Assembly: GCF_900110425.1 (NCBI RefSeq)
Contig: NZ_FODS01000022.1
Location: 1-53,960, forward strand
Direction of reading: 5' to 3'
Length of the DNA: 53,960 nt
Source: Salinihabitans flavidus
GTDB lineage: Bacteria > Pseudomonadota > Alphaproteobacteria > Rhodobacterales > Rhodobacteraceae
Below are positions 1 through 9,274 of the stretch, one piece after another. The notes under the pieces are model-generated. The model made no database searches. It was not told the DNA's origin and saw only the letters and a list, made by a program, of their open reading frames with translations. A program made the translations under genes and the position numbers. The first letter of the stretch is position 1, and each line of letters starts with the position of its first letter.

Positions 1-792
1 TTGCAGTAAAATACACTGACGAGAAGAAAAATTTTGTCTCGGAATCATCCGTTTACCGGATCCTGAAGGCGGAAGATCTGGTCACGGCACCGGCGCATAT
101 CGTGATGAAGGCGGCGAACGAGTTCAAAGACAGGACCACGCGGCCCAACGAACTCTGGCAGACGGACTTCACCTATCTCAAGGTCCTGGGGTGGGGCTGG
201 TTCTACCTGTCGACCATCCTGGATGATTACAGCCGATACATCATCGCCTGGAAGCTCTGCACGACGATGAAGGCAAAGGATGTGACCGACACGCTCGACC
301 TGGCACTGGACGTCTCGGGCTGCGACAGCGCAACCGTTGTCGCCAAACCAAGACTGCTCAGCGACAACGGCTCATCTTACATCGCGGGCGACCTGGCAGA
401 TTATCTCGACGACAAGGGCATGGACCATGTCCGCGGCGCGCCCTACCACCCGCAGACCCAGGGCAAGATCGAGCGATGGCATCAGACCATGAAGAACCGC
501 GTGTTGCTCGAGCACTACTTCCTGCCCGGGGATCTCGAACGCCAGATCAGGGACTTCGTCGAATACTACAACACCCGCCGGTACCACGAGTGCCTGGGCA
601 ACCTGACGCCTGCCGACGTCTACTTCGGCAGGGGAGAGAAAATCCTGAAACAGCGAGAGGAGATCAAACGCAAAACCATGCTTACGCGGCGCTTGCGCCA
701 CGAAACTGAAACCGCATAATCTAAATCAAGGATGGGCCAGAGCCTCCAATCCGAAAACCGCTCAAGCGTCCCAAATTATCTGACGACGTACA
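1..792 (+). mobile_element. IS3-family insertion sequence, right part only
   Basis: The left edge of the window lies inside an IS3-family element. Its transposase (second frame) runs to 719 and about 70 bases of non-coding end follow. The likely right tip is the string ending gacgacgtaca at 792, because IS3-family ends finish in CA and because recognisable binding-protein sequence starts within about 10 bases after it. The left end and the target duplication lie outside the window, so the exact boundary is inferred. Confidence 0.7.
3..719 (+). CDS. IS3-family transposase (OrfB, DDE type), 5' truncated by the window
   Basis: This is the integrase-core subunit of an IS3-type transposase, which cuts and joins the element ends. 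The open frame is continuous from base 3, so the gene starts before the window; the first internal ATG at 102 is not the true start. The rve catalytic triad is visible: Asp in WQTDFTY, Asp in LSDNGSSY and Glu in GKIERWH. The C-terminal YYNTRRYHE and LTPADVYFG segments are typical of IS3 OrfB. The frame is intact to its stop, so the element could be recent and active. It lies immediately upstream of a broken transporter gene, which it appears to have disrupted. Confidence 0.93.
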   Translation, partial: AVKYTDEKKNFVSESSVYRILKAEDLVTAPAHIVMKAANEFKDRTTRPNELWQTDFTYLKVLGWGWFYLSTILDDYSRYIIAWKLCTTMKAKDVTDTLDLALDVSGCDSATVVAKPRLLSDNGSSYIAGDLADYLDDKGMDHVRGAPYHPQTQGKIERWHQTMKNRVLLEHYFLPGDLERQIRDFVEYYNTRRYHECLGNLTPADVYFGRGEKILKQREEIKRKTMLTRRLRHETETA

Positions 793-2064
793 GTCATCCC
801 CTATACGTTCATGCTTGAAGAAGGCGTTCGGTTTCACAACGATCGCGAAATGACGGCCGAAGACGTTAAGTTTAGCCTTGAGCGAATTCTTGAACCCGAC
901 ACAGGCTCGCGCCGGCGTCAGAACCTCGAGCAGATCGAGAGCATTGAAGTCATCGACAACCACACTGTCGCAATACATCTCTCGACGCCCTTCGCCCCCT
1001 TCCTGTCCAATCTCGTTGGCGTATGGGCTGCCATCATTCCTGAAGAAAGCGTCGCCGAGGACGGGACCATCGCTGAGCCGGTCGGAACAGGCCCCTTTGC
1101 ATTCGGCGACTATGCGATGAACGAAAATCTCACGCTCGAGCGTTTTGACGACTACTGGCGTCCCGATGTTCCGTATCTGGATGAAGTTGTGCTGATGCCG
1201 CTCAGCGACGATGCGGCGCGTATGGTTGCACTGCGGACCGGTGCCGTAGATCTGGTCACTTCTGTGCCGGAGCAACTGCTCCCGACCCTGATGGCGAATG
1301 AGGACCGAGGATTCGAATTGCTTGTCGCTCCGGGTACCACCTGGCGCATGGCAATCATGAACAACACTCGTCCGCCTTTCGACGATGTGCGCGTGCGCCA
1401 GGCTGTCAACCTCGCCGTGGACAGGGAGGAGGTGATGCTTGCGCGGACCTTCGGCTTCGGCACTTTGGAAAACCAGATCTGGGACGAGAAAAGCTTCTGG
1501 CGCATGGCGGCAGATGTCCCGCAGCGCGACGTCGAGAAGGCGCGCGACTTGTTGGCGGAAGCGGGTTATCCCGACGGGTTGCCTGTCACAATCGAGGCGC
1601 GTTCCACGTATCTCGACGATGCACAGGTCGTGCAGGGGCACCTAAACGAGGCTGGGTTCCAAGCGGAAATCGCGATTTCCGACTGGGCTGTCCTTTCGGA
1701 CCGGATGCGTTCTGGTGAGTACGACATCGCAATATCAGGCGCCGGTTGGTATGCTGATCCCGACGGACGCTACGGCCGGTTTTACACTCCGGACGGTCCG
1801 GCCAACTACTTCGCCGGCGGCTACGAAAATCCGGAGGTTACCGAGCTTCTTCGTCAGGCGCGCGAGCAAGTTGATCCGAAAGCACGCAAGGACATCTACC
1901 AAGAAATCTTCGACATCATCCAGGCCGAAGTCCCGCATGTGATGCTTTACTTCGCACCCAACACGATGGCTTGGCGCCCCGAGGTCAAGGGCTTCCGCAC
2001 GGATCGGCAGGGCGGGCTGTCCAATGCGGACACCGGGCTGGCTTACGTCTGGCTGGACCGTTGA
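793..2064 (+). pseudogene. Peptide-type ABC substrate-binding protein (SBP_bac_5), N-terminus lost
   Basis: The product resembles periplasmic binding proteins of dipeptide/oligopeptide ABC importers (family 5). Homology starts abruptly at PYTF (about 799), within what is normally the first 90-110 residues, so the signal peptide and first lobe are gone. The first ATG is at 811, giving about 417 residues against the usual 500-530. Recognisable parts include TAEDVKFSLERI, the PVGTGPF motif and the RVRQAVNLAVDREEV segment. There is no ribosome-binding site or signal sequence at 811. The IS3 element directly upstream explains the loss. The C-terminus (AYVWLDR) looks complete. Confidence 0.85.
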
Positions 2065-2069
2065 TAAAC

Positions 2070-2103
2070 GCGGGCGGGGAGGCAAGGCGGCAGCCCCGCC
2101 CGC
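2070..2103 (+). terminator. Perfect 10-bp hairpin between binding-protein remnant and permease
   Basis: The arms gcgggcgggg (2070-2079) and ccccgcccgc (2094-2103) are perfect complements around a 14-base loop. No T-run follows, so this is more likely an mRNA-stabilising or attenuating hairpin than a classical terminator. Such elements often allow a binding protein to be made in excess of its permeases. It starts only 5 bases after the stop codon. Confidence 0.5.
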
Positions 2104-2138
2104 ATCTGGCGCGTTGGGTCAGAGACAAGGATAGCAGC

Positions 2139-2999
2139 ATGTTCCTCAACCCCGAAGCACGGGCGCTCCTACGGAAGTTGCGCCGCAACCGGCTCGCGAT
2201 GGTCGGAGTGGCGCTGGTAGGGTTCGTCGTTCTGTTCTCGCTTCTGTTACCGCCACTGCTGCCGTTCGATCCCAATCAGATGAACGTGCGCAATGCGCTG
2301 CAGTCCCCCGACGCGATCCATTGGCTGGGCACAGATCACTTTGGCCGCGACCTGCTGACGCGGCTTGCGCATGGTGGGGGCATTTCGCTTCAAGTCGGCT
2401 TCTACGTGACGCTCCTGTCGCTGGTTGTCGGGGTCGGGTTTGGGGCATTGTCGGGCTTCGTGGGCGGCGCCATTGACGTGGTGATGATGCGCGCGATGGA
2501 CGCACTGATGGCGTTCCCCGGTCTTTTGCTGGCAATCGCGCTGGTCGCGGCCTTCGGCGGCACGGTGGAAGCCATCGTCATCGCGCTGACGATCGTGGGC
2601 GTGCCACGATTCGCGCGTGTGGTCCGGGCCTCGGTCATACAGCGCAAGGAGGCCGACTATGTCTTGGCGGCCACCGCGCTGGGAAAGCGGCCCATGCGGA
2701 TACTCATGCAAGATGTCCTGCCGAACTGCGCCGGGCCGATCCTGATCCAGACAACGCTGAAATTTCCGGGTGCCATCCTGGGCGAGGCGGGCCTCAGCTT
2801 TCTGGGCCTCGGCCTTCCGCCCCCCGCACCCTCCTGGGGCCGGATGCTCCAGGAATCGCGCAGCTTTATGGAGGTGGCGCCGGCGGCGGCGATTCTATCC
2901 GGATTGGCGATCTTCGTTACGGTCCTCGGTTTTAATCTTCTCGGAGACGGCCTGCGCGATGTTTTTGATCCGCGCGTGCAGAGCAGTGGTCAGAGCTAG
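2139..2999 (+). CDS. ABC transporter permease, DppC/OppC type
   Basis: This is an inner-membrane subunit of a peptide-type ABC importer, 286 residues, the usual DppC size. The start at 2139 (MFLNPEARALLRKLRRNRLAMVG) is chosen because an AAGG sequence precedes it and because the basic N-terminus followed by a first membrane helix is typical; the open frame extends further upstream but with no homology. The HWLGTDHFGRD segment after helix 1 and the EAGLSFLGLGLPPPAPSWG segment near the C-terminus are hallmarks of DppC, and the EADYVLAATALG loop contacts the ATPase. The usual partner DppB and the two ATPases are absent nearby, so it probably no longer works as a complete transporter. Confidence 0.88.
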   Translation: MFLNPEARALLRKLRRNRLAMVGVALVGFVVLFSLLLPPLLPFDPNQMNVRNALQSPDAIHWLGTDHFGRDLLTRLAHGGGISLQVGFYVTLLSLVVGVGFGALSGFVGGAIDVVMMRAMDALMAFPGLLLAIALVAAFGGTVEAIVIALTIVGVPRFARVVRASVIQRKEADYVLAATALGKRPMRILMQDVLPNCAGPILIQTTLKFPGAILGEAGLSFLGLGLPPPAPSWGRMLQESRSFMEVAPAAAILSGLAIFVTVLGFNLLGDGLRDVFDPRVQSSGQS

Positions 3000-3015
3000 C
3001 AAAACAAGGTTTACG

Positions 3016-4599
3016 ATGACATCCGACATGATCAACAATAGCTGCGCGCCTGACAAGGGGATCGTTGCAGCAGGGTCGCCTTTTGCCGCAGCGGCAGGGG
3101 CCGAGGTTCTAAAACGCGGCGGAAATGCGGCCGACGCCGCCGTGGCCACCACGTTAGCGCTCGCGGTTGCCGATCCCGCCAACTGCAGCTTCTTCGGGCG
3201 CTGCCAGATCCTCTGGCGCGGGCCGGACGGGGAGGTGCACGCGATTGACGGCGCCAGCGCCACGCCCGCCGGCGTTGCTCCGCTGTCGGATCCGGATGAT
3301 GTCCGCGAAGGGTTCGCCTGCGCGGCCATTCCCGGACTGCCACAGGCGCTGGCCCGGCTGCAGGCGGAGCACGGGCGCCTTACCCTGTCCGACGTGGTCG
3401 CCCCTGCCGTGCGTCTGGCCGAGAAAGGCTTTGCCCCGCCGGCACATCTTGGCGCTGTGTGGCGGCAGCGCCTCGGGGAACTTGCCGCCGCCGGGCAAGC
3501 GGAAGATTACGTCGCGCGCGGCGCGCAGGGCCCGACGGCGCCCGCACTGTTTCGCCACCCACGCCTGGCGGCGCTGCTTCACGCGTTCGGCGCGCAAGGT
3601 CCGTCCGTCATCACCGGCAGTGTCGCGGCGCGGAGGCTTGCGCAAGGCGTGTGCCAGCGTGGCGGCTACTGGAGCGCGGCGGATCTGGCCGACAGCGAAG
3701 CGCGCGACGGCGAAGTGATACGAGGCAGGTTCCGCGATTGCGAAGTAATCACCCTGGGGCGGCAGGGCTGGGGGCACAGCCTGATCGAAATGCTGTCGAT
3801 CCTGGACGCGTTTCCAAGGTTGGGCCGAGTTCTGACTGCTGACGAGGTACGGCTCCTTGTCCTGATCGTACGAACCTGCTTCAACGACCGCCCGCAGCTT
3901 CTGGGCTCGCTCGAGCCCAAGCCCGACGGCATCCCGCTGGAAATCCTGATATCGCCCGGGTTCATCGATAGCCGCGTCGCCGCGGTCCGCGCCGAGATGG
4001 CGCGCCGGCCGGAGGCCGGGGTGTGGCCCTTCGTGTCGGCCCAGCGGTCGGACGCGCGGGAAGATCAGGACACAACGCATCTTTCGGTGATCGACGGCGA
4101 TGGCGCCACGGTGGCGATGACTGGCTCGATCGGGCCTCATTTCGGAATGCGCGTGGCTGATCCGATCCACGGCGTCCTAATGGCAAAGAGCTACACGATG
4201 GAGACCAAACCGGTGCCCGGCGCACGCGATGTGACCGAAATGTGCCCGACCATTATCACCCGCAACGGTCGCCTGCTCATGTCGCTGGGAGCTGCCGGTA
4301 GCGAGCGTATCCCCGGCGCGATCCTTCAGGTCATTGCGAATGTCGTCGATCGCGGACTCTCGCTCAGAGAAGCAGTCAAGTTTGCGCGCGTCAACCTCAA
4401 GGACGACGTGCCCCGGCTGGACGTGCATGCGGGTGACGGTGTCATCGCCGGGCTGAAACATCATGGGATCCTTCCGGAGATGAACAGGGGCGGCCACACT
4501 AATCACCTCGGTATTGTACAAGTTGCAGGCATTTCCGCGAGCGGGAGGTTTTCCGGTGCTGCGGACAGCAGTTGGGACGGAGCAGCCATCTTCGCGTAG
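3016..4599 (+). CDS. Gamma-glutamyltransferase-family (Ntn hydrolase) protein
   Basis: A 527-residue protein of the gamma-glutamyltranspeptidase family. Members cleave themselves before a Thr, which then acts as nucleophile on gamma-glutamyl or related amide substrates. The start at 3016 follows AAGG by 8 bases. The N-terminal AAGAEVLKRGGNAADAAVA segment is typical. The processing site is TTHLSV with the likely nucleophile Thr353, and the C-terminus GAADSSWDGAA matches the family ending. No signal peptide is visible at this start, suggesting a cytoplasmic acylase-like member. It starts 16 bases after the permease stop, so it belongs to the same operon and may process the imported compound. 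The substrate is unknown. Confidence 0.82.
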   Translation: MTSDMINNSCAPDKGIVAAGSPFAAAAGAEVLKRGGNAADAAVATTLALAVADPANCSFFGRCQILWRGPDGEVHAIDGASATPAGVAPLSDPDDVREGFACAAIPGLPQALARLQAEHGRLTLSDVVAPAVRLAEKGFAPPAHLGAVWRQRLGELAAAGQAEDYVARGAQGPTAPALFRHPRLAALLHAFGAQGPSVITGSVAARRLAQGVCQRGGYWSAADLADSEARDGEVIRGRFRDCEVITLGRQGWGHSLIEMLSILDAFPRLGRVLTADEVRLLVLIVRTCFNDRPQLLGSLEPKPDGIPLEILISPGFIDSRVAAVRAEMARRPEAGVWPFVSAQRSDAREDQDTTHLSVIDGDGATVAMTGSIGPHFGMRVADPIHGVLMAKSYTMETKPVPGARDVTEMCPTIITRNGRLLMSLGAAGSERIPGAILQVIANVVDRGLSLREAVKFARVNLKDDVPRLDVHAGDGVIAGLKHHGILPEMNRGGHTNHLGIVQVAGISASGRFSGAADSSWDGAAIFA

Positions 4600-4673
4600 G
4601 GATCTCGCAATCAGCCGGTCCAGGGCGAGTCGACTTGGCGCAGCGGGATCAACAATGCGCAGATGCCCGAGGG

Positions 4674-4860
4674 CGCCCCGACCTGAACCCCATAGAAATG
4701 GAGTTTGCCAAGCTGAAGACGCTGATCAGGAAAGCCGCAGCGAGAACATATGATCGACTATGGACCGCCGTAGTCCATGTCTGCGAACTGTTCACCGACA
4801 AGGAGTGCTACAACGTCTTCAAGACCATAGGATACAGAACCGATTAAACGCGACACGCTC
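4674..4860 (+). pseudogene. IS630-family transposase remnant (C-terminal end and right tip)
   Basis: Only the last 57 or so residues of an IS630-type transposase remain. The PDLNPIEMEFAKLK segment carries the third catalytic acidic residue, followed by the usual ending with FTDKECYNVFKTIGY and a stop at 4847. The frame is open to the left (from 4572) but without recognisable homology, so the 5' part has been deleted. The right tip is taken as 4860, just before a TA dinucleotide, which is the target this family duplicates. It sits between the GGT-like gene and the TRAP permease. Confidence 0.75.
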
Positions 4861-6650
4861 TAGGTCGGGACCAGAACCAGCAACAACCCGACGGCAAACG
4901 CCCCCAGCCGCACCCATGAGCGCCAGCGCCGCACCAGTGCCCAACTGATCAGCGCCAGACCGGCGCCGATCTTGACCGCTGCCAGCACGGCCAATCCCGG
5001 CGCGCCGGCAAGGTTCGTCACCGCCGGCGTCGCCACCATGCCCAACGGGATCAGATACAGCCCGACGCCAAGCGTCATCGACGTGAGCGCCACGCGCAGC
5101 CAGTTTTCGCCGATCATGCCCGCGGCGATGAAGACTGCGCCGCAGACCGGCGGCGTGATGGTGGAAAGAAGCGCGTACCAGAACACGAACAGATGCGCCT
5201 GCAATGGCTCCATCCCCAGTTCGATCAATGCGGGCCCGGCCACCGACACGCAGATCACGTAGGCCGCCGTGGTGGGCACCTCCATCCCCAGAACCAGGCA
5301 GGCCAGCGCCGTCAGCAGCAGCGAGGGCCACAGCAACCCACCCGACACCGAAAGGATCAGCGACGTGATCTTGACGCCCAGGCCCGTGATGCCCAGCACG
5401 CCGATCACCAGCGACGCGCAGAAGATGATCGACCCAATCAGCGCCACCTGCTGCCCGGCAGTAATCAGCGCCGTCTCGGCCCGCGCGGCCGCGCGTTGCA
5501 GGTCCAGCCGCAGGTCGGCCCCGGTCAAAAGCAGGACCGCACCCGCCCCGATGGCAAGGCAGGCGGCGTATTGCGGCGTCACGCCCAGCCCGAACATTCC
5601 CCATAGCAGAACCCCGAAGGGGATCAGGAAAAAACCCGAAGTGATGGCGACATCGCGCCGTGCAGGGCGGTCTGCTTCGGCCAGACCGCGCAGGTCGAAC
5701 CGGCGGGCATAGCCATCTATCCCGACCCAGACCGCCCAGAAATAGAGGAGCGCCGGCAGCGCGGCGGCGGCGATGATTCCGGTATAGGGCACGCCTGTCA
5801 GCTCCACCATGACGAAGGCTCCTGCGCCCATCAGCGGCGGCATGATCTGTCCGCCCGAAGAGGCCACGGCCTCCGCCGCGCCGGCGATCCGTTTGGGATA
5901 CCCCAACTTGATCATCGCCGGCAGCGTGATCGCGCCAGTGGAGGCCACGTTGGCCGAGGCCGATCCGGAAATGGAACCGAACAGCGCCGAGGACAGCACC
6001 GCCACCTTGGCGGCGCCGCCGCGCAACCGCCCGGCCGCGGCGGCGGCCACGTTCATGAAACCCTGGCCCGCTTCACCCGCGTTCAGCACCGCGCCGAAGA
6101 TTACGAAAATCGCCACCACGTTCACCGACACGGCCGTCAGCGTGCCCCACAGCCCGCCCTCGGCGATCACCAGGGTGCCCAGGAAGCTTTCCAACGGGGT
6201 GCCCGAATGGCCGAAACGGCCCGGGATATACTGACCGAAAAGGCCGTAGAGCAGCGCCAGTGTCGCGACGAGCGGCAGTGGCCAGCCGATCGCGCGGCGC
6301 GCGGCCTCAAGCACGACGCAGATCAGCACGGCGGCGATACCGATCTGAAAATCACCTTCCAGGAAACCGTATTGATCGGACAGCGCCTCATGGCTTCTGG
6401 TCACCCACAGGGCCGCCGCACCACCCAAGCCCGCCAGCATCAGCCCGCTGACCCATTGTGCGCCGCTCTGCCGGTAGACCAGCACCCAGGGTAGCACGAA
6501 GACCAGATGCAGCGGCCGGCTGATCAGATTCGGCACCAGACCGGAGAACACCAGCCCGAGGTGAAACAAGACAGAGGCCAGCGCGAAGCTGGCCCATAAG
6601 CCCCGCGCCAAACCTTGCGGCGCGGGGGTGTCGATGGTTTTCATGTTCAC
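4860..6650 (-). CDS. TRAP transporter fused permease (DctQM-type, TAXI class)
   Basis: A 596-residue multi-spanning membrane protein that joins the small and large TRAP permease subunits in one chain, as is usual for TAXI systems. It works with the binding protein encoded just upstream for sodium-driven solute uptake. The motif FGSISGSASANVASTGAITLPAM and the AVASSGGQIMPPLMGAGAF region are typical of the fused family. The start is a GTG at 6650 that overlaps the binding-protein stop (GTGA); an in-frame ATG at 6644 is an alternative. The stop codon TAG seems to be shared with the tip of the IS630 remnant, so the original C-terminus may have been different. Confidence 0.92.
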   Translation of the reverse strand: MNMKTIDTPAPQGLARGLWASFALASVLFHLGLVFSGLVPNLISRPLHLVFVLPWVLVYRQSGAQWVSGLMLAGLGGAAALWVTRSHEALSDQYGFLEGDFQIGIAAVLICVVLEAARRAIGWPLPLVATLALLYGLFGQYIPGRFGHSGTPLESFLGTLVIAEGGLWGTLTAVSVNVVAIFVIFGAVLNAGEAGQGFMNVAAAAAGRLRGGAAKVAVLSSALFGSISGSASANVASTGAITLPAMIKLGYPKRIAGAAEAVASSGGQIMPPLMGAGAFVMVELTGVPYTGIIAAAALPALLYFWAVWVGIDGYARRFDLRGLAEADRPARRDVAITSGFFLIPFGVLLWGMFGLGVTPQYAACLAIGAGAVLLLTGADLRLDLQRAAARAETALITAGQQVALIGSIIFCASLVIGVLGITGLGVKITSLILSVSGGLLWPSLLLTALACLVLGMEVPTTAAYVICVSVAGPALIELGMEPLQAHLFVFWYALLSTITPPVCGAVFIAAGMIGENWLRVALTSMTLGVGLYLIPLGMVATPAVTNLAGAPGLAVLAAVKIGAGLALISWALVRRWRSWVRLGAFAVGLLLVLVPT

Positions 6651-7606
6651 TTCTGCGCGTCGGTCAGGTCAAACCCCGCCTCTTCGTAGTAGCGCACGGC
6701 GCCCGGGTGGATCTGACCTGTGATGTTGGACATCAGCCCTTCATCGACGCCAGCCCACCATTTGGCGCCCTCTGCCATGTTGGACTTTTGGTCCCAGTAA
6801 GTCTTGGTCAGGCTATAGGCGGTCTCGTCATCCATCTTGGTGGTGGTATAGGCGACCACCGGCAGCGAGGTCGTCACGATATCGGCGTCCTGGCCGGCAT
6901 AGGTGCCCGCCGGGATCACCAGCTTGGTGCGTCCCGTTTCCTCGATCTGCGCTTCGGTGAGCGACAGCACGTTGACCCCGGTGGAGGCTGCGGCCTCGAC
7001 CACGTTGGGCGCGGGCCAGGAGCCAGCGGTTACGAAACCGTCGATCTGGCCATTTTTCAGCGCCGGAACGGCGTTGGACAGTTCCACGTCGGCGATCGAC
7101 ACCTCGTCCTTGACGCCGAACAACTCGAGGTATTTTTCACCCTCGCGCGCGCCGAAACTGCCCTTGCCCAGCAGGATCGTCTTGCCCTTCAGGTCCTCGA
7201 AACTGGCTGCGCCGCTGTCCGCGCTCATCACGAAATGCATGGTCAGCGACGGGATCGGGAACAGCGCGCGAATACCGTCGAAAGCCGGATCGCCCTTGCC
7301 GTCGAACATCGCCTTGCCGTCCTTCGCCAGCTTCACCAGGACCGGCGGGGTGGTAAAGACGTAGTCGCCGCCGCGGGCGCGTACTTCCATGACGTTCTGG
7401 ACCGAACCCTGACTCTCCTCAACGGTCACGCTGATCTCGCCATCACTGGCATTTTCCATTGCCTCGGCGATCTGCACCGCCATCTGGTAATAGGACGAAG
7501 TGGATTTTGCAGATTTGTAAGTCACCCGCGTCTCGGCGGTTGCGGACAGCGCGGATAGCGCGGCCATGGCTGCCGCAGCAGTAAGATAACGAAATTTCAA
7601 GGTCAT
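6647..7606 (-). CDS. TAXI-family TRAP transporter solute-binding protein
   Basis: A periplasmic binding protein of 319 residues. The chosen ATG at 7606 is preceded by a strong GGGAGGG ribosome-binding site; an in-frame codon 9 bases further upstream would place the start inside that site. A signal peptide is present, with likely cleavage after SALSATA. The segments TYKSAKSTSSYYQMAVQIAE and AVPALKNGQIDGFVTAG are typical of TAXI proteins. The gene overlaps the permease start by 4 bases, so the two are translationally coupled. The substrate cannot be told from sequence; C4-dicarboxylates or glutamate are common for the class. Confidence 0.9.
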   Translation of the reverse strand: MTLKFRYLTAAAAMAALSALSATAETRVTYKSAKSTSSYYQMAVQIAEAMENASDGEISVTVEESQGSVQNVMEVRARGGDYVFTTPPVLVKLAKDGKAMFDGKGDPAFDGIRALFPIPSLTMHFVMSADSGAASFEDLKGKTILLGKGSFGAREGEKYLELFGVKDEVSIADVELSNAVPALKNGQIDGFVTAGSWPAPNVVEAAASTGVNVLSLTEAQIEETGRTKLVIPAGTYAGQDADIVTTSLPVVAYTTTKMDDETAYSLTKTYWDQKSNMAEGAKWWAGVDEGLMSNITGQIHPGAVRYYEEAGFDLTDAQK

Positions 7607-7615
7607 CCCTCCCAT

Positions 7616-7981
7616 TTATCGGACCCCATTGGAACGGCTTTCCTCAAGTGGCTGCCGATTCCGGACAGGCTCGCCCGAATCAACCCTGCGATCAATACCT
7701 ACGAACAGGCAGAGCTTGCCTTCGGCAGTCTGAGCCTTGGCGATGTCGATATGAAAGAGGCTAATGGGGGAGCGCTTGAACTTCTGGCGCTTCCGCGTGT
7801 CACCTTCCACGTCAGGCCGCCGAGAGATGCCGTGACGTTGCGGGCCGCGATGCAGTGCCGAACGCGTCAGATCCGGGATGGATGGCTGCAGAGCATAGAG
7901 ACAATCGTCCAGCGGCAACAATGTGTCCCCTCGGAATGCGACGACGGTCGCCTCCTCTACTTCGGTCGGGCCCTTATGCAC
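7616..7981 (-). pseudogene. IS481-family transposase remnant
   Basis: The open frame resembles the middle of an IS481-type transposase from VVAFRGDTLLPLDDCLYALQ to FHIDIAKAQTAEGKLCLFVGIDR, which holds the first catalytic Asp (HIDIA). Homology ends near 7688; the last 23 or so codons are unrelated, and the remaining two catalytic acidic residues are missing. The N-terminal part is also missing: the GTG at 7981 corresponds to roughly residue 55 of the intact protein, and a stop lies just upstream. It is a decayed copy of the same transposase type that begins at 53932. Confidence 0.75.
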
Positions 7982-8126
7982 CTGCGGTGAACGTCAGCTC
8001 TTTCGCGCGGCACCGCGGCATGAAAACTCGGCGGATCGTGTCAAACTGTTGAGTTTGTAAATTCGGGAACGTCGCTTCAGAAATAGGCGAGTTCCGTTGG
8101 TGGTGTGACAGAATGGCAATCGAGTC

Positions 8127-8155
8127 TTGACAATTCGGGGGCGCCTGTTTTTGAT
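8127..8155 (+). promoter_or_regulatory. Candidate sigma-70 promoter of the polyamine-type ABC operon
   Basis: A perfect TTGACA (8127-8132) is followed after 17 bases by TTTGAT (8150-8155, 4 of 6 matches). The -10 region overlaps a perfect palindrome TTTGATCAAA (8150-8159), which could be an operator. The ATPase gene starts 38 bases downstream. Confidence 0.5.
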
Positions 8156-8193
8156 CAAATTATCCCGAAGTTTCGCGGATTGGGGACGAGTTC

Positions 8194-9270
8194 ATGATCG
8201 AAATCGAAGGCGTGACCAAGATTTTCGGCGTTGGAGCCGAAGCCTTTACGGCACTGGACGATGTTTCGGTCACGATCGATGCGAATGAATTCTTTACACT
8301 TCTGGGCCCCTCGGGCTGCGGCAAGACCACCTTGTTGCGCGTGATTGCCGGGTTCATCGATCCCACGCGTGGCCGGGTCACGCTGGACGGGAACAACCTG
8401 TTGAACCAGCCCCCGTATGCCCGTCCGGTGAATACCGTTTTCCAATCCTACGCGCTGTTTCCGCACATGACCGTTGCGCAGAACATCGCCTTTGGCCTGG
8501 AGATGCTGGGCAAGCCCGGATCCGAGGTCACATCCACCGTTGACGAGATGTTGGCGCTTGTGCGCATGACCGAAATGGCAGATCGCAAGACCAGCCAGAT
8601 TTCCGGCGGTCAGCAGCAGCGCGTTGCACTGGCCCGGGCACTGGCCCCGCGGCCGAAGGTCTTGTTGCTCGACGAGCCGCTTTCGGCGCTCGACTTCAAA
8701 CTGCGCAAGGACATGCAGCTTGAACTCAAACGCTTGCAATCTGAAACCGGAATTACCTTCATATTCGTCACGCACGATCAGGATGAAGCTCTGACCATGT
8801 CGAACCGGATCGCCGTCATGAACGAGGGGCGCATCCGCCAGATCGGTGGCCCGCGCGACATCTACGATCACCCGGCCGAACGTTTCGTTGCCGATTTCAT
8901 CGGCGATACCAACTTCCTCGACGTGGAATTGTTGAAGGTCGAGGGTGAGCAGGCGCATATCCGCCTTCCCTCGGGCTCCGAGGTTGTGGCCCGCGCGGCG
9001 CAGGGCGGGGGCAGGACAGGCGGCGAGGTGACGGTGGCCATCCGCCCCGAACACGCAAGAATGGATGAGGCCGAGGGCGCGCTTTTTCAGGGGGCGTTGT
9101 CGAATGTCGTGTATGTTGGCACCGACACCCATTATCACATTGATCTGGACAGCGGCGGCCAGTTCATCGTGCGCCAGCAGAATCAACCGGATCAGCGTCA
9201 TGAAAGACAGGTGGGCGAACGGGTCGGCGTGAATTTCGGCGCAGGTATCGGCCAGATCCTGAAGGATTGA
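8194..9270 (+). CDS. potA: ABC transporter ATP-binding protein, spermidine/putrescine type
   Basis: A cytoplasmic ATPase of 358 residues that powers uptake by the two permeases encoded next. The Walker A motif GPSGCGKT (38-45), the Q-loop in FQSYALFP, the signature SGGQQQ (about 137-142), Walker B LLLDEP (157-162) and the switch His in VTHDQDEA are all intact. A TOBE-like C-terminal domain follows from about residue 240. The start at 8194 has GGGGA 8 bases upstream. It is the first gene of a four-gene operon. The assignment to polyamines rests on the family resemblance of the whole operon; a related cationic or amine substrate is possible. Confidence 0.9.
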   Translation: MIEIEGVTKIFGVGAEAFTALDDVSVTIDANEFFTLLGPSGCGKTTLLRVIAGFIDPTRGRVTLDGNNLLNQPPYARPVNTVFQSYALFPHMTVAQNIAFGLEMLGKPGSEVTSTVDEMLALVRMTEMADRKTSQISGGQQQRVALARALAPRPKVLLLDEPLSALDFKLRKDMQLELKRLQSETGITFIFVTHDQDEALTMSNRIAVMNEGRIRQIGGPRDIYDHPAERFVADFIGDTNFLDVELLKVEGEQAHIRLPSGSEVVARAAQGGGRTGGEVTVAIRPEHARMDEAEGALFQGALSNVVYVGTDTHYHIDLDSGGQFIVRQQNQPDQRHERQVGERVGVNFGAGIGQILKD

Positions 9271-9274
9271 TGCA

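Noticed and set aside
721-1641. Long minus-strand open frame opposite the binding-protein remnant
   Set aside because: Antisense shadow of a gene with clear homology; no family features.
4514-4753. 79-codon frame overlapping the end of the GGT-like gene
   Set aside because: Arg-rich, no homology; the IS630 similarity is in another frame.
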